A stretch of 64,000 nucleotides of DNA, taken from Microbulbifer marinus. GTDB taxonomy: Bacteria > Pseudomonadota > Gammaproteobacteria > Pseudomonadales > Cellvibrionaceae. The position numbers and the translations under genes were made by a program. Where the stretch lies: the NCBI RefSeq assembly GCF_900107725.1, contig NZ_FNQO01000001.1, forward strand, positions 1,232,458-1,296,457, in the 5' to 3' direction. Under the pieces are notes generated by a model. It did not search any database. It was not told the DNA's origin and worked only from the letters and a program-made list of their open reading frames with translations. This document shows positions 1-10,656 of this stretch, one piece after another (position 1 is the first letter of the stretch; each line of letters starts with the position of its first letter).

Positions 1-234
1 CTCCTTCCACGCGGCCACCTTCGCGATCCTGTCCGTTTTCGATTCGGTCGCCACTGTCCGCAGAAGGGGCGCGGACGACAGAAAAGTGATGGAGAAAATT
101 TGAGGTCGCAAGCAAACCTTTCACTTTTTGTTCCCTTTTCGCATTCAGACTAACCAGAGCTGGTTAAGACGCTTCACTGACCTATAGCGTCGCCCTGCAA
201 TTTCGATTTACGAGGGGAACAAAAGCTTTCTCGG
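1..234. other. Left-edge intergenic stretch, no confident gene
   Basis: No convincing complete gene is visible here. On the minus strand a GTG at 52-54 opens a frame that runs off the left edge and begins (M/V)ATESKTDRIAKVAAWKE. It could be the N-terminus of a neighbouring gene, but I see no good ribosome binding site and only 18 codons are available. A perfect dyad AACCAGAGCTGGTT lies near 153-166. The rest is probably the region downstream of the cystine transporter gene. Confidence 0.3.
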
Positions 235-1599
235 CTAGCCTTCAATGATTTCCGCACCCGGCACCTCGTCGCCAAGCCAGCGCTGGGTCAGGGTACCCGC
301 GGTCATGGCCCCGTTGACGTTGAGCGCGGTGCGCGCCATGTCGATCAGCGGCTCCACCGAAATCAGCAGCGCGGCAATGGTCACCGGCAGGCCCATGGCC
401 GGCAGCACCACCAGTGCGGCAAAAGTGGCCCCGCCACCGACACCGGCGATACCGAAGGAACTGATCACCACCACGGCCACCAGCGTGGCCAGCCACACCG
501 GATCCAGCACATTGATGCCCATGGGTACCGCCACCATCACCGCCAGCATCGCCGGGTAGATGCCGGCACAGCCATTCTGACCGATGGTCGCACCGAAGGA
601 AGCGGAAAAATTGGCGATGGCCGGCGAATTGCGCAGCTCGTCCACCTGGGTTTCCACGTTCAGTGGAATGGTGGCGGCGCTGGAACGGGAACTGAATGCG
701 AACACCAATACCGGCCATACCTTGGCGAAATAATGCAGCGGGCCGATTCCGTTGACCAGCAGCAGCAGTCCGTGCACCAGGAACATGATCGCGATCGCGG
801 CGAAGGATGCCAGTACGAAGTTAAACAGGTTAACGATATCCGCCCAGCTGGAATTGGCAATCAGGCTCGCGACCAGGGCCATCACACCGTAGGGAGTGAA
901 TGCCATAATCAGCCGCACCAGCTTCATGACCCAAACCTGAGCCACATGCACGAAGCGCTCTATCTGCGCGCCCTCTTCCGGAAACTCCCGGCGCACCGCC
1001 AGTGCCGCCAGTCCCAGCAAAACCGCAAACACCACCACGGCGATCACCGAGGTGTCTCGCGCACCGGCCAGGTCCGCAAAAATATTCTTCGGGATGAAAG
1101 ACGTCAGCATTTCCGGAATGCTTAAATCGGTCACCCGGCCGATGCGCTCGTTCAGCTCCGTCACCCGCGCCGCTTCCCGCGCGCCCTCGACCAGTCCGGC
1201 CGCGGAGAGGCCGAACAGCTTCGCCATCGCGACACCGACCAGCGCCGCAATCGCGGTGGTTCCCAGTAGCACCGCCAGCACCGAAACGCTGATTTTCCCC
1301 AGCGCTTGAGTATGGCTCACCTTGACCACCGCGGCGAGAATGGAGATTAGCACCAGCGGCATCACCAGCAGGTGCAAAAGATTGACATAGCTGTCACCGA
1401 CCATCTCTATCCACGGCAGCACTTCCGCCGGCACCGCGCCCCAGCCACGGGCCAGCTGCAGCAGTCCACCGAACAGCAACCCCAGCAACAGACCGGCGAA
1501 TACCGCCGGTGCCAGCGACTCACGGCTGCGGTGCCAGCGGTGCAATGGCCAGAGCAGCAGGGCGAAGAAAAGCAGCAGAAATAGCGAACTGATATGCAT
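235..1599 (-). CDS. tcyP: L-cystine / dicarboxylate-type sodium symporter, TcyP-like
   Basis: A 454-residue polytopic inner-membrane protein of the dicarboxylate/amino acid:cation symporter (DAACS) family. The hairpin and substrate-site segments are recognisable: AFSSRSSAATIPLN at about residues 300-313 and GATIGQNGCAGIYPAM soon after. This wording is typical of the YdjN/TcyP cystine branch rather than of the C4-dicarboxylate carriers. Length fits the branch (E. coli TcyP is about 463). Predicted role is uptake of L-cystine as a sulfur source. It stands alone on the minus strand, downstream of a thioredoxin-like gene with a small gap, so co-transcription is possible. Substrate is inferred from family resemblance; glutamate or another amino acid cannot be excluded. 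Confidence 0.85.
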   Translation of the reverse strand: MHISSLFLLLFFALLLWPLHRWHRSRESLAPAVFAGLLLGLLFGGLLQLARGWGAVPAEVLPWIEMVGDSYVNLLHLLVMPLVLISILAAVVKVSHTQALGKISVSVLAVLLGTTAIAALVGVAMAKLFGLSAAGLVEGAREAARVTELNERIGRVTDLSIPEMLTSFIPKNIFADLAGARDTSVIAVVVFAVLLGLAALAVRREFPEEGAQIERFVHVAQVWVMKLVRLIMAFTPYGVMALVASLIANSSWADIVNLFNFVLASFAAIAIMFLVHGLLLLVNGIGPLHYFAKVWPVLVFAFSSRSSAATIPLNVETQVDELRNSPAIANFSASFGATIGQNGCAGIYPAMLAVMVAVPMGINVLDPVWLATLVAVVVISSFGIAGVGGGATFAALVVLPAMGLPVTIAALLISVEPLIDMARTALNVNGAMTAGTLTQRWLGDEVPGAEIIEG

Positions 1600-1688
1600 G
1601 ATTTGCGGATCCCACTCCGGGCAATCTGGAAAACGGCGGCATGCTAGCAGCGGCGCGCCGGTCTCCTATAGTTGTATTCGTTATAAAT

Positions 1689-2138
1689 TTATAAGCGGCT
1701 CTGCTTCAGCGCCGCCCGGAGGCTTTCTTCCGTCTGCGGCCCGACCAGCGTCTGCCGCCACTCGCCGTCGGCGCCGATGATAAATGTGGTGGGAAGGACT
1801 TCGGGCCGTGGCTGTCCCCAGCGCCCCGCAGGCTCCGCAGCCAGCACCGGAAATTCGATACCCAGCTTTGCAGCCTGTGCGGCGATGGTTGCCGCCGGCA
1901 ACTGATCATAATTGACACCGACCACCTGCACCCCCGCATCGCCGCCGGCCAGGTGATTTAGCTCGGGAATCTCCTCGCGACAGGGTTTGCACCATTCGGC
2001 CCAATAGTTGACCAGCAGAACCTTGCCCGAGGGCTCAATACTTTCGCCATCGATGGTAGCCAGCTCACCGGCACCATCGCTACACGCGCTTATTGCGGCG
2101 GCTAACCACAGACAGGCTACCGACCGAATTATCGTCAT
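1689..2138 (-). CDS. TlpA-like thiol-disulfide lipoprotein
   Basis: Thioredoxin-fold protein of 149 residues from the ATG at 2138. The N-terminus MTIIRSVACLWLAAAISACS is a lipoprotein signal with Cys in a lipobox (AISAC), so the domain should sit in the periplasm, membrane-anchored. The redox motif is WCKPC in the segment VNYWAEWCKPCREEIP, as in TlpA/ResA proteins. A further in-frame start at 2174 would bury the signal peptide and is less likely. Its first 59 bases overlap the 3' end of the yihY-like gene, so the two are probably translated together. From memory, Pseudomonas also has a thioredoxin near yihY, arsC and wrbA. The physiological partner is unknown. Confidence 0.8.
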   Translation of the reverse strand: MTIIRSVACLWLAAAISACSDGAGELATIDGESIEPSGKVLLVNYWAEWCKPCREEIPELNHLAGGDAGVQVVGVNYDQLPAATIAAQAAKLGIEFPVLAAEPAGRWGQPRPEVLPTTFIIGADGEWRQTLVGPQTEESLRAALKQSRL

Positions 2139-3483
2139 CTTTCGCGTTACCACTGCTGGACCCACTCCTGGCACCTCCGCGCTTGTTATTTTTTTTTACA
2201 CTCTTCTTTTTTGCCGCATCACCGCCAGTCTCAGCACCGTCTGCTGCATTATTTGCGGAGCTGTCCTGCTCCGCAGCCTGGCGAAAAAGTTCACCGAGAT
2301 CCAGCGCCAGCTGTTCACTGGAAAAACCCTGCGCCTCGGCGAAGCGTTGTTCCACTTCCCCGTACCAGGGATGGCCCTGCAGCTCGCGATGGCTGTGGCG
2401 GGGAATCGGGGCCGGGTTCATCCAGGTAACCAGATCCATTAGCGAAATGGTATCCAGGTCCCGCTGCAAGACAAAATCATTGCGTTCAGTCTGTGTAATG
2501 ACTTTGTGATCCTGCAGCACCTGGCGGATACGTCGCCACTGAGCCGGTTTGATACCGGCGCGGGAAATATCCTGATCACGCACTGGCTGACCATGCTGGT
2601 ACTTCTTGAAAAACTCCCACAGCAGCACCAGGGTCGCCACCACATCCGAATACTTCCTGCCCTGTGTCGCCGCATGATAAACCGACAGCGTGCGCACCAG
2701 CACGCAACCGGCCAGTACGATCATCCACATCAGGTAGATCCAGATCAGGAACAGCGGCACGAAGGCGAAGGCGCCGTAAATGGCCTGCACCGAACTACGT
2801 GCGACCATCACCCCAAACAGGTACTTGGCGGCCTCAAAGGCAAACGCGGTAACCACCCCACCCACGAGACCATGGCGAAGCGGCACGCGGCCATTCGGCA
2901 CCGCGATAAACAGCAGGGTGAAGGCGATGGCGGTAAATACCAGCGGCAACACCCGCAACGCGATCGGCAGCAGGCCGAGTGTATCGCCCTCGGGCAGGAA
3001 CATTTTCTGCGAGATCAAATAGGTGGTCGCAGCCAGGCCGGCGCCGAGCAGGATCGGCCCCAGACTGAGAATGGCCCAGTAGAGCAGAAAGCTGGAGACA
3101 CCGCTGCGGCCGCGGGGAATATCCCAGATCGCGTTGAAGGTCTCTTCGATATTGCGCAGCATCAACCCCGAGGTGACCAGCAGTATGGCGATACCGGCAC
3201 CGGTCAGGCGCTGAGCCTGGGCGGAGAAGCTATTAATGTAGTCCTGTACCTCGCGCCCGCTCTCCGGCACGAAGTGGGAAAAAATCTGCTCCTGCAGTTT
3301 ACTTTCGAGCCCGGCAAAATCCGGAAACAGCGACAGCATCGCGTAGCTGACGGTGACCAGTGGCACTATCGCAAATAGCGTCATGTAGGTCAGCGCTGCG
3401 GCACTCTGGCGGCAGTTCTTTTCGTTAAATAATGTCCACAGGGACGTGGCAAAACGTCGCCAGCGATGCACCAGTTCCGTCAT
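2080..3483 (-). CDS. YihY/BrkB-family inner membrane protein
   Basis: A 467-residue protein starting MTELVHRWRRF. A GGAA sequence precedes the ATG at 3483; an upstream in-frame start at 3570 lacks the conserved N-terminus. About six membrane segments lie between residues 30 and 270. The family opening NEKNCRQSAAALTYMTLFAIVPL is followed by the usual IWDIPRGR and FLIWIYLMW blocks. The C-terminal third is soluble and ends in a basic low-complexity tail (KKKSVKKNNKRGG). The family was once called ribonuclease BN, which is now considered wrong; its function is unknown. It lies divergent from arsC. Confidence 0.88.
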   Translation of the reverse strand: MTELVHRWRRFATSLWTLFNEKNCRQSAAALTYMTLFAIVPLVTVSYAMLSLFPDFAGLESKLQEQIFSHFVPESGREVQDYINSFSAQAQRLTGAGIAILLVTSGLMLRNIEETFNAIWDIPRGRSGVSSFLLYWAILSLGPILLGAGLAATTYLISQKMFLPEGDTLGLLPIALRVLPLVFTAIAFTLLFIAVPNGRVPLRHGLVGGVVTAFAFEAAKYLFGVMVARSSVQAIYGAFAFVPLFLIWIYLMWMIVLAGCVLVRTLSVYHAATQGRKYSDVVATLVLLWEFFKKYQHGQPVRDQDISRAGIKPAQWRRIRQVLQDHKVITQTERNDFVLQRDLDTISLMDLVTWMNPAPIPRHSHRELQGHPWYGEVEQRFAEAQGFSSEQLALDLGELFRQAAEQDSSANNAADGAETGGDAAKKKSVKKNNKRGGARSGSSSGNAKDDDNSVGSLSVVSRRNKRV

Positions 3484-3714
3484 GGTGATTTCCGTGTTGT
3501 TGTCAGTCAGTGTGGGCCATCCGCGGCGGCCCGCGCCGGCTGTGTGAAAACTCTGACCAGGGCGAACCACTAATACTAATCGAGATACAATGCGCCTGCC
3601 GCCCGCTGGCCGCGCCGCATACCGCTCCGGCGCCTCGCCCGGCAGCAGGACGTCTTAGAACTCGCAAACTCAATTCGGTTAGAATACGCGAAACATTAAC
3701 AGGATACCGCCGCA

Positions 3715-5038
<1,324 letters not shown>

Positions 5039-5127
5039 GACCCGGCATCACTGGCGTCCGCCATTGGTTCCGAACGCAAATTGTGCAAAATGTGGCCGTT
5101 CGCCCCTGCGCTAAGGAGTATTGAGGT

Positions 5128-6987
5128 TTGACCGACACCACGCATCAAAAAGGATTTATCCGCCGCTTCTTTGGCGCCATCGGTGGCGCCGTCACCTGGT
5201 TGCGCCGCGTATTTACCAACCTGCTGTTCCTGTTGCTGCTGTTGTTTATCGGCATCGCCATTTTCGGCAAGGAAGAGCGGCTGACCATCCCCCAGGGCGC
5301 CGCATTGAAAGTCGCGCCCAGCGGATTCCTGGTCGACGAGGTTTCACAGCCAAGCGTCTTGCCGGCCTTTCTCGGCGGCCCTCCGGGCCCGGTAGAAGTG
5401 CGCGTCAAGGACCTGGTGGATGCCATCGACAGTGCCGCCAAGGACAACCGCATTTCGTCTCTGGTGCTGGAACTCGATTACCTGATGGGCGGCAACCTGA
5501 GCAAGCTGGAGGAAGTGGGCGCCGCACTGCAGCGTTTCAAGGCCGCCGACAAGCCGATCTACGCGGTTGGCGACAATTACACCCAGGCCCAGTATTTCCT
5601 TGCCAGCCACGCCGACACAATCTATCTGAATCCGATGGGTTCAGTGCTGCTCACTGGTTTCGGCGCCTACCGCAACTACTACAAGAGCGCGCTGGACAAG
5701 CTCAAGGTCAACTTTCACGTGTTTCGCGTGGGTGATTACAAAGATTTTATCGAGCCCTTTACCCGCGACGACATGTCCCCGGCCTCACGGGAAAACAACC
5801 AGCGCTGGCTGCACGAACTCTGGGGCGAATACACAGAGCAGGTTACCGGCCTGCGCAACCTGCCGCCGGAAAGCATCGATGCCTTTATCGAAGAGTTGCC
5901 GCAAAACCTGCAGCAGCATGGCGGCAGTTGGGCCGAGGCCGCACTCGCGAACAAGCTGGTGGACCAGCTGGCCAGTCGCCGCGTCGTCATCAATGAGCTG
6001 CGGGAAACCATCGGCGTGGAAGATAAGAAGGCGGGCTATAAGTCCATCGACGCCCTCGCCTACCTGCGCAACCAGAAACTTACCCAGATTCCGACTCCCG
6101 GCGCGGGCAAGGTCGGGCTGATCTCCGCCAGTGGCGCCATCGTCGACGGTGAGGCACCGGCGGGACAGATCGGCAGTGAAACCCTCGGCAAACTGATCGC
6201 CAAAGCACGTGAGAAAAAAGTCGCCGCGCTGGTACTGCGTATCGACAGCGGCGGCGGCTCCGCCTTCGCCTCCGAGGCCATACGCCAGGAATTGCTCGCC
6301 ACCCGCGAGGCGAATATTCCGGTGGTTATCTCCATGGGCAGCGTGGCCGCTTCCGGCGGCTACTGGATTGCCACTGGCGGCGATCGCATCTGGGCGTCCC
6401 CGTCCACCATTACCGGCTCCATCGGCGTATTTGGCGCCTTCCCTACTTTCGAGGACTCCCTGGAGAGTATCGGCATCTATAACGACGGTATCGGCACCTC
6501 CGAGCTGGCCGGCACCATGCGCCTCGACCGCGCACTGCCGGAGGCGGCCGCGAGCATCTTGCAGCAGGGCGTCGAAAACACCTACGCCCGCTTCCTGCGA
6601 ATCGTCGCCGAAGCGCGAGGCAGCACCCCCAAGGAAGTGCACAAGATCGCCCAGGGCCAGGTGTGGACCGGCCGCACCGCTCGCCAGCTGGGATTGGTTG
6701 ATGAACTGGGCAACCTCAACGAGGCGATCACCGATGCCGCACAGCTGGCCGAGCTGGAGCGCTACGAGGTGATGGAAATCCAGCGTGAGCTGACACCCGC
6801 CGAACGCTTTCTGCGCGCACTGTCGGACAATGTCGATGCCCGCATCGCCGCCAGCGTGGAGGCCAACCTGCCGCTCGGCGCCTGGCTGTCCAGCCTGCAT
6901 CCGGCGCTGGCCCCGCTAGCCGAATTGCACAGCTACCGCGATCCGCGCGCCCTCTACGTGCGCTGCCTGGCCTGCCTGGCGCCCTGA
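5128..6987 (+). CDS. sppA: Signal peptide peptidase SppA, 67K type
   Basis: A 619-residue inner-membrane serine protease that degrades cleaved signal peptides. It matches the long E. coli-type form (618 residues) with two tandem ClpP-like domains. One N-terminal membrane segment spans about residues 30-47. The catalytic dyad is visible: Lys205 in VGDYKDFIEPF and Ser409 in SVAASGGYW. Translation starts at a TTG with AAGGAG nine bases upstream; no ATG is suitably placed. The gene is followed by a CGGGAGC...GCTCCCG hairpin near 7006-7032 without a T run. It is the last gene of the short plus-strand series beginning at arsC, though a gap of 89 bases precedes it. Confidence 0.95.
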   Translation: MTDTTHQKGFIRRFFGAIGGAVTWLRRVFTNLLFLLLLLFIGIAIFGKEERLTIPQGAALKVAPSGFLVDEVSQPSVLPAFLGGPPGPVEVRVKDLVDAIDSAAKDNRISSLVLELDYLMGGNLSKLEEVGAALQRFKAADKPIYAVGDNYTQAQYFLASHADTIYLNPMGSVLLTGFGAYRNYYKSALDKLKVNFHVFRVGDYKDFIEPFTRDDMSPASRENNQRWLHELWGEYTEQVTGLRNLPPESIDAFIEELPQNLQQHGGSWAEAALANKLVDQLASRRVVINELRETIGVEDKKAGYKSIDALAYLRNQKLTQIPTPGAGKVGLISASGAIVDGEAPAGQIGSETLGKLIAKAREKKVAALVLRIDSGGGSAFASEAIRQELLATREANIPVVISMGSVAASGGYWIATGGDRIWASPSTITGSIGVFGAFPTFEDSLESIGIYNDGIGTSELAGTMRLDRALPEAAASILQQGVENTYARFLRIVAEARGSTPKEVHKIAQGQVWTGRTARQLGLVDELGNLNEAITDAAQLAELERYEVMEIQRELTPAERFLRALSDNVDARIAASVEANLPLGAWLSSLHPALAPLAELHSYRDPRALYVRCLACLAP

Positions 6988-7196
6988 GAAAGCACTTTTC
7001 CCCCGGGAGCGGCCCACGAGGCTGCTCCCGCCATGCATTCCTCCCCATTGCCATTCAGCACCGATTCAGTGGCGAAAGGCAAAACTACTCCCAAGTTGTG
7101 ATTCATCCCCCCTCGTGCATTGCGGACAGGTGGTAGCATCGCTGTCACTCAATCCTCCGGCGGGATCCAGATCCACAACACATTCAGGAGAGAAAT

Positions 7197-7910
7197 ATGC
7201 ATAAGTTAAAAATCTTCGCCGCTTTCGCCATCGCCAGCAGTCTGGCGGCCGCCACCTATGCCGACCCGCCCGAGGGTCGCGGCTGGAAGAAACACCGCAA
7301 ACACGATCGCTATGTCGCCAAAGAGGAATACTGGGACGGCAATTGCAAGGTGGAGCGCAAGTGGGAAGCCGACGGCGATTACAAGGAAGAACGCAAGTGC
7401 AAAGCAGTCCATCACCATAGCCGGCCAGTCGCCCAGGTAGTGGTGCTGCCGCCCTGGTTTGACCGGCGTGAAGAGGAACCCGTCTACCAGCCGGAGTGGC
7501 GCCCTGCCCCCCAGCCGCGGGCCGCACGCTGTAACAGCGACAAGGTTGGCGCAGTACTCGGCGGCATAGTCGGCGGCGTGCTCGGCAACCAGATTGGCGG
7601 TGGCGACGGCAAGAAGCTGGCCACTCTGGGCGGTGCAATCGCCGGCGTGTTGATCGGTGGCAAGGTCGGTGAACGTATGGACAGCCGCAACCAGGCCTGT
7701 GTGGGCCAGGCGCTCGAGTTCGCTCCTGAGGGTCAGCGCATCACCTGGCAGGACGGCGGACAGAACTACGCGGTGACTCCGGGTGCGGTGGAAAAACGCG
7801 GAGACCGTTACTGCCGCAGTTTCACCGCAGAGGTCCAGAGCGGCGAATATCCCCAGGCCACCCAAGGCGCCGCCTGTCGCCGGCCGGACGGAACCTGGGT
7901 GCAGTTATAA
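7197..7910 (+). CDS. Glycine-zipper 2TM domain exported protein
   Basis: A 237-residue protein with a cleavable signal peptide (residues 1-22, ending ATYA) and AGGAGA before the ATG. The mature N-terminus is very basic and His-rich (GWKKHRKHDRY). The centre (about residues 118-160) is a glycine zipper: VGAVLGGIVGGVLGNQIGG followed by LGGAIAGVLIGGKVGERMD. The C-terminal part has paired Cys residues and resembles the soluble domain of 17-kDa surface-antigen-like proteins. It probably sits at the outer membrane or in the periplasm. No precise function is known. It converges with the DUF3175 gene; a GC-rich hairpin without a T run spans the junction (7924-7957). Confidence 0.8.
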   Translation: MHKLKIFAAFAIASSLAAATYADPPEGRGWKKHRKHDRYVAKEEYWDGNCKVERKWEADGDYKEERKCKAVHHHSRPVAQVVVLPPWFDRREEEPVYQPEWRPAPQPRAARCNSDKVGAVLGGIVGGVLGNQIGGGDGKKLATLGGAIAGVLIGGKVGERMDSRNQACVGQALEFAPEGQRITWQDGGQNYAVTPGAVEKRGDRYCRSFTAEVQSGEYPQATQGAACRRPDGTWVQL

Positions 7911-7934
7911 GGCAGCGTTTGGTACCGGGCGCAG

Positions 7935-8231
7935 TCAGCGCTTGGCTGGCGCCCGGTCAAACAGTTTACGCAATTCCTGCTTGGCGGCTTCCAGCCGCCT
8001 GCGCTGATCTTCCGGCAGCTTGCGCCCGGCGCGATTGATATAGAAAGTAAGCATCGACATCGCCGAGCGATATGGATCCGCCTTGCGTCGCTCACTGCGC
8101 TCCGCCGAGCGTTTCAGCGACCTGGCGATCGCACGGGGATCCCGCAAGGTAAAAACACCGGGCTCCAGATCCAGCGCATCGCTGGTCTCGGTCACCCGCT
8201 GCGACCAGCGCTTCGATTTCGCCTGTGTCAC
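7935..8231 (-). CDS. DUF3175 family small protein
   Basis: A 98-residue basic protein. The start is a GTG at 8231, preceded seven bases upstream by a full AGGAGG, which settles it against longer upstream frames. The core reads RWSQRVTETSDALDLEPGVF, then DPRAIARSLKRSAERS and RKADPYRSAMSMLTFYINRAG, ending in a charged helix. This pattern is characteristic of DUF3175, a family seen mostly in soil and environmental proteobacteria and actinobacteria. It has no signal peptide or membrane segment and is likely cytoplasmic, perhaps nucleic-acid binding given its charge. Function is unknown. Confidence 0.85.
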   Translation of the reverse strand: MTQAKSKRWSQRVTETSDALDLEPGVFTLRDPRAIARSLKRSAERSERRKADPYRSAMSMLTFYINRAGRKLPEDQRRRLEAAKQELRKLFDRAPAKR

Positions 8232-8528
8232 GTCACAACCTCCTGTCGCATGCCCTGCCACTCCGAACCGGTCACTCTGAAAATGTACTGTGTCGTACAG
8301 ACAATCGCCAAGATGCGCACCATTCTGGTGCACAGCAAAGCCCGTCGAGCTCCACGAGTCCCACACTGAGGCAGTTTGTCCCCGGCGAACTGGCCATTCC
8401 GCTCTATCGATGCCGAAGTTGTAATTTCTGGCGCCAACTGACAGCGCCAGCGCGTGTCCCTGACTCATAATTCCCAACTGGCACTATTTTTGGATCTAAA
8501 GATTCAGGAAGCGCAAATAGCCCCGGCG

Positions 8529-9365
8529 ATGACACAAAACAACTCTATCAGTGGCCACTGGCTGATTGTCAGTGACCTGGACGGCACGCTGCTGGACCAC
8601 TACGACTATTCTCACGGTCCCGTGGACGACCTGCTGCGCAGGCTGGAACTGCGGCAGACGCCGGTGATCCTGAACAGCAGCAAGACGCTCCCGGAAATGC
8701 TCGAACTGCGGCGCCAGCTGCACAACCGCCACCCGTTCATCGTTGAAAATGGCTCGGCTGTTTTTATTCCCGCGGACTATTTCCCCGAAATGCCCGACTG
8801 TGCGCGCGAGCGGGACGAATTCTGGGTCATCGAAACCGGCGTGCCGAGAGGGCAACTTCTCGAATTCCTGCAGGCGGATGCCGCGGAACACGACGCACCC
8901 TATCTGAGCTTTGCGAGGGCCTCCTGCGAAGAAATCGTGGACGCCACCGGGCTGACGCCGGAGCAGGCCTTGGCGGCGCAGCGTCGCGATTATTCAGAGC
9001 CACTCCTGTGGCGTGGCAGTGAAGAGGAAAAACAGGCATTTGTCTCCCGTGTCAGCGCGGCCGGCTTATCCACCCTTCAGGGTGGCCGTTTTCTGCACCT
9101 GCTCGGCACCACCGACAAAGGTGGCGCGACACTCAAGCTGATGGAGTGCTATCGCAACTATCGCGACACGGATTACCGCCTGATCGCCGCCGGCGACAGC
9201 CCCAACGATCTCGATATGCTGCGAGTGGCGGACATTGCGGTCATTATCCGCGCGCCGCATCGCCAGCCACCCCAATTGCAGGCGCGGGCCGGGCAGCGAG
9301 TGATAGTCAGTGACGCCGTCGGCCCCGAGGGCTGGCGGGAAACAATAGGACAACTATTTCCATAA
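8529..9365 (+). CDS. Glucosyl/mannosyl-3-phosphoglycerate phosphatase (HAD family)
   Basis: A 278-residue HAD-superfamily phosphatase from the ATG at 8529. Motif I is SDLDGTLLD (nucleophile Asp16), motif II lies in ILNSSKTLPEM, and motif IV is AAGDSPNDLDML. The sequence matches the mannosyl-3-phosphoglycerate phosphatase (MpgP/YedP) group. The next gene encodes a glucosyl-3-phosphoglycerate synthase, so the natural substrate is probably glucosyl-3-phosphoglycerate, giving glucosylglycerate and phosphate. It is the first of three same-strand genes for this solute; the gap to the synthase gene is 57 bases. An upstream in-frame ATG at 8454 would add 25 residues lacking family similarity. Confidence 0.85.
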   Translation: MTQNNSISGHWLIVSDLDGTLLDHYDYSHGPVDDLLRRLELRQTPVILNSSKTLPEMLELRRQLHNRHPFIVENGSAVFIPADYFPEMPDCARERDEFWVIETGVPRGQLLEFLQADAAEHDAPYLSFARASCEEIVDATGLTPEQALAAQRRDYSEPLLWRGSEEEKQAFVSRVSAAGLSTLQGGRFLHLLGTTDKGGATLKLMECYRNYRDTDYRLIAAGDSPNDLDMLRVADIAVIIRAPHRQPPQLQARAGQRVIVSDAVGPEGWRETIGQLFP

Positions 9366-9422
9366 CAGGCAGTTACAGCGCGAGAAAACGTGAAATCCCG
9401 ATAATCCGATCAGGAGCACCCA

Positions 9423-10646
9423 GTGACCGACTTTTTCCAAAATGGATCCATCACCACGCTGCACAACCTCTCCAAGCGTCCGCTGGAGGAAATGGAGCGC
9501 GAGCTGATGGAATTCTCACGCCAGCGTCCCATGTCGCTGTTGTTACCATCGCTCTACTCGGAACTGGAGGGCGAGGCGCTGCCTCGAATTCTCGATCAGC
9601 TGGCGCAAGTACCCTATTTGTCGGAGATAGTGATCGGCCTCGATCGCGCCGACGAAACCCAGTACCGGGACGCGCTGGTCCAGTTCACGCGCCTGCCACA
9701 GCATGTGCGCGTGCTGTGGAACGACGGACCGCGCCTGCGGGAACTGGACGCGAAGCTGCAGGAGCGCGGTCTCGCACCGGTCGAGCCCGGCAAGGGGCGC
9801 AACGTCTGGTACTGTCTCGGCTATATCCTCGCGTCCGGCAAGGGGGAAGCCGTCGCCCTGCACGACTGCGATATCCTGACCTATGACAGGATGCTGTTGG
9901 CGCGGCTGTTCTATCCGGTTGCCAACCCCAATTTCAGCTATGAATTCTGCAAGGGATATTACTCCCGTGTCGCCGCCAGCAAGATCAACGGCCGCGTCTG
10001 CCGGCTGCTGGTGACGCCGCTGATCCGCACACTGATGAAGATCTACGGCCACACCGATTATCTTACCTATATGGACAGCTTCCGCTACGCACTTGCCGGG
10101 GAATTTTCCTTCCGCCGGGATGTAATCAACGATCTGCATATCCCCAGTGACTGGGGGCTGGAAATCGGCGTGCTGTCTGAGATGTACCGCAATTACTCCA
10201 CCAACCATCTCTGCCAGGTAGATATTGCCCACGCCTACGACCACAAGCACCAGACAGTCTCCTTCAATGATGACCATGCCGGCCTATCGAAAATGTCGAT
10301 CGATATCGCCAAGTCGCTATTCCGCAAGCTCGCCACTCAGGGCACCGTCTTTTCCAGCGAAATCTTCCGCTCGATCAAGGCAACCTACTTCCGCATCGCA
10401 CTGGACTTCGTGGAGACCTACCGCAACGACGCTATTATCAATGGTCTGAATTTTGATATTCACCGCGAGGAACAGACGGTGGAACTGTTTGCCAAAAACC
10501 TGATGAAGGCCGGTCAAGCCTTCCTGGACAACCCCATGGAGACCCCCTTCATCCCCAGCTGGAGCCGCATCACCAGCGCCGCGCCGGGCTTCCTGCAGGA
10601 ATTGCAGGCGGCAGTGGAGGCGGACTTCGAGGAATACAGCAACTAG
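9423..10646 (+). CDS. gpgS: Glucosyl-3-phosphoglycerate synthase-like glycosyltransferase
   Basis: A 407-residue retaining GT-A glycosyltransferase. It begins at GTG with AGGAG seven to eleven bases upstream. The N-terminal Rossmann-like half includes [17 protein letters not shown] and the metal-binding DxD motif as HDCDILTYD (Asp148-Cys-Asp150). The acceptor part contains [18 protein letters not shown] and [13 protein letters not shown], which are typical of GpgS enzymes. It should transfer glucose from a nucleotide sugar to 3-phosphoglycerate. Its position between the phosphatase and a sucrose-phosphorylase-like gene supports a glucosylglycerate pathway. A mannosyl-3-phosphoglycerate synthase is the main alternative but fits the sequence less well. 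Confidence 0.85.
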   Translation: MTDFFQNGSITTLHNLSKRPLEEMERELMEFSRQRPMSLLLPSLYSELEGEALPRILDQLAQVPYLSEIVIGLDRADETQYRDALVQFTRLPQHVRVLWNDGPRLRELDAKLQERGLAPVEPGKGRNVWYCLGYILASGKGEAVALHDCDILTYDRMLLARLFYPVANPNFSYEFCKGYYSRVAASKINGRVCRLLVTPLIRTLMKIYGHTDYLTYMDSFRYALAGEFSFRRDVINDLHIPSDWGLEIGVLSEMYRNYSTNHLCQVDIAHAYDHKHQTVSFNDDHAGLSKMSIDIAKSLFRKLATQGTVFSSEIFRSIKATYFRIALDFVETYRNDAIINGLNFDIHREEQTVELFAKNLMKAGQAFLDNPMETPFIPSWSRITSAAPGFLQELQAAVEADFEEYSN

Positions 10647-10656
10647 CGACCGGCAT

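Noticed and set aside
18..54. Possible 5' end of a minus-strand gene (ATESKTDRIAKVAAWKE)
   Set aside because: Too short to judge, no clear ribosome binding site and no recognisable family; noted only in the left-edge entry.
7006..7032. CGGGAGC...GCTCCCG hairpin after sppA as a terminator
   Set aside because: The stem is present but no T run follows it, so a Rho-independent terminator is not supported.
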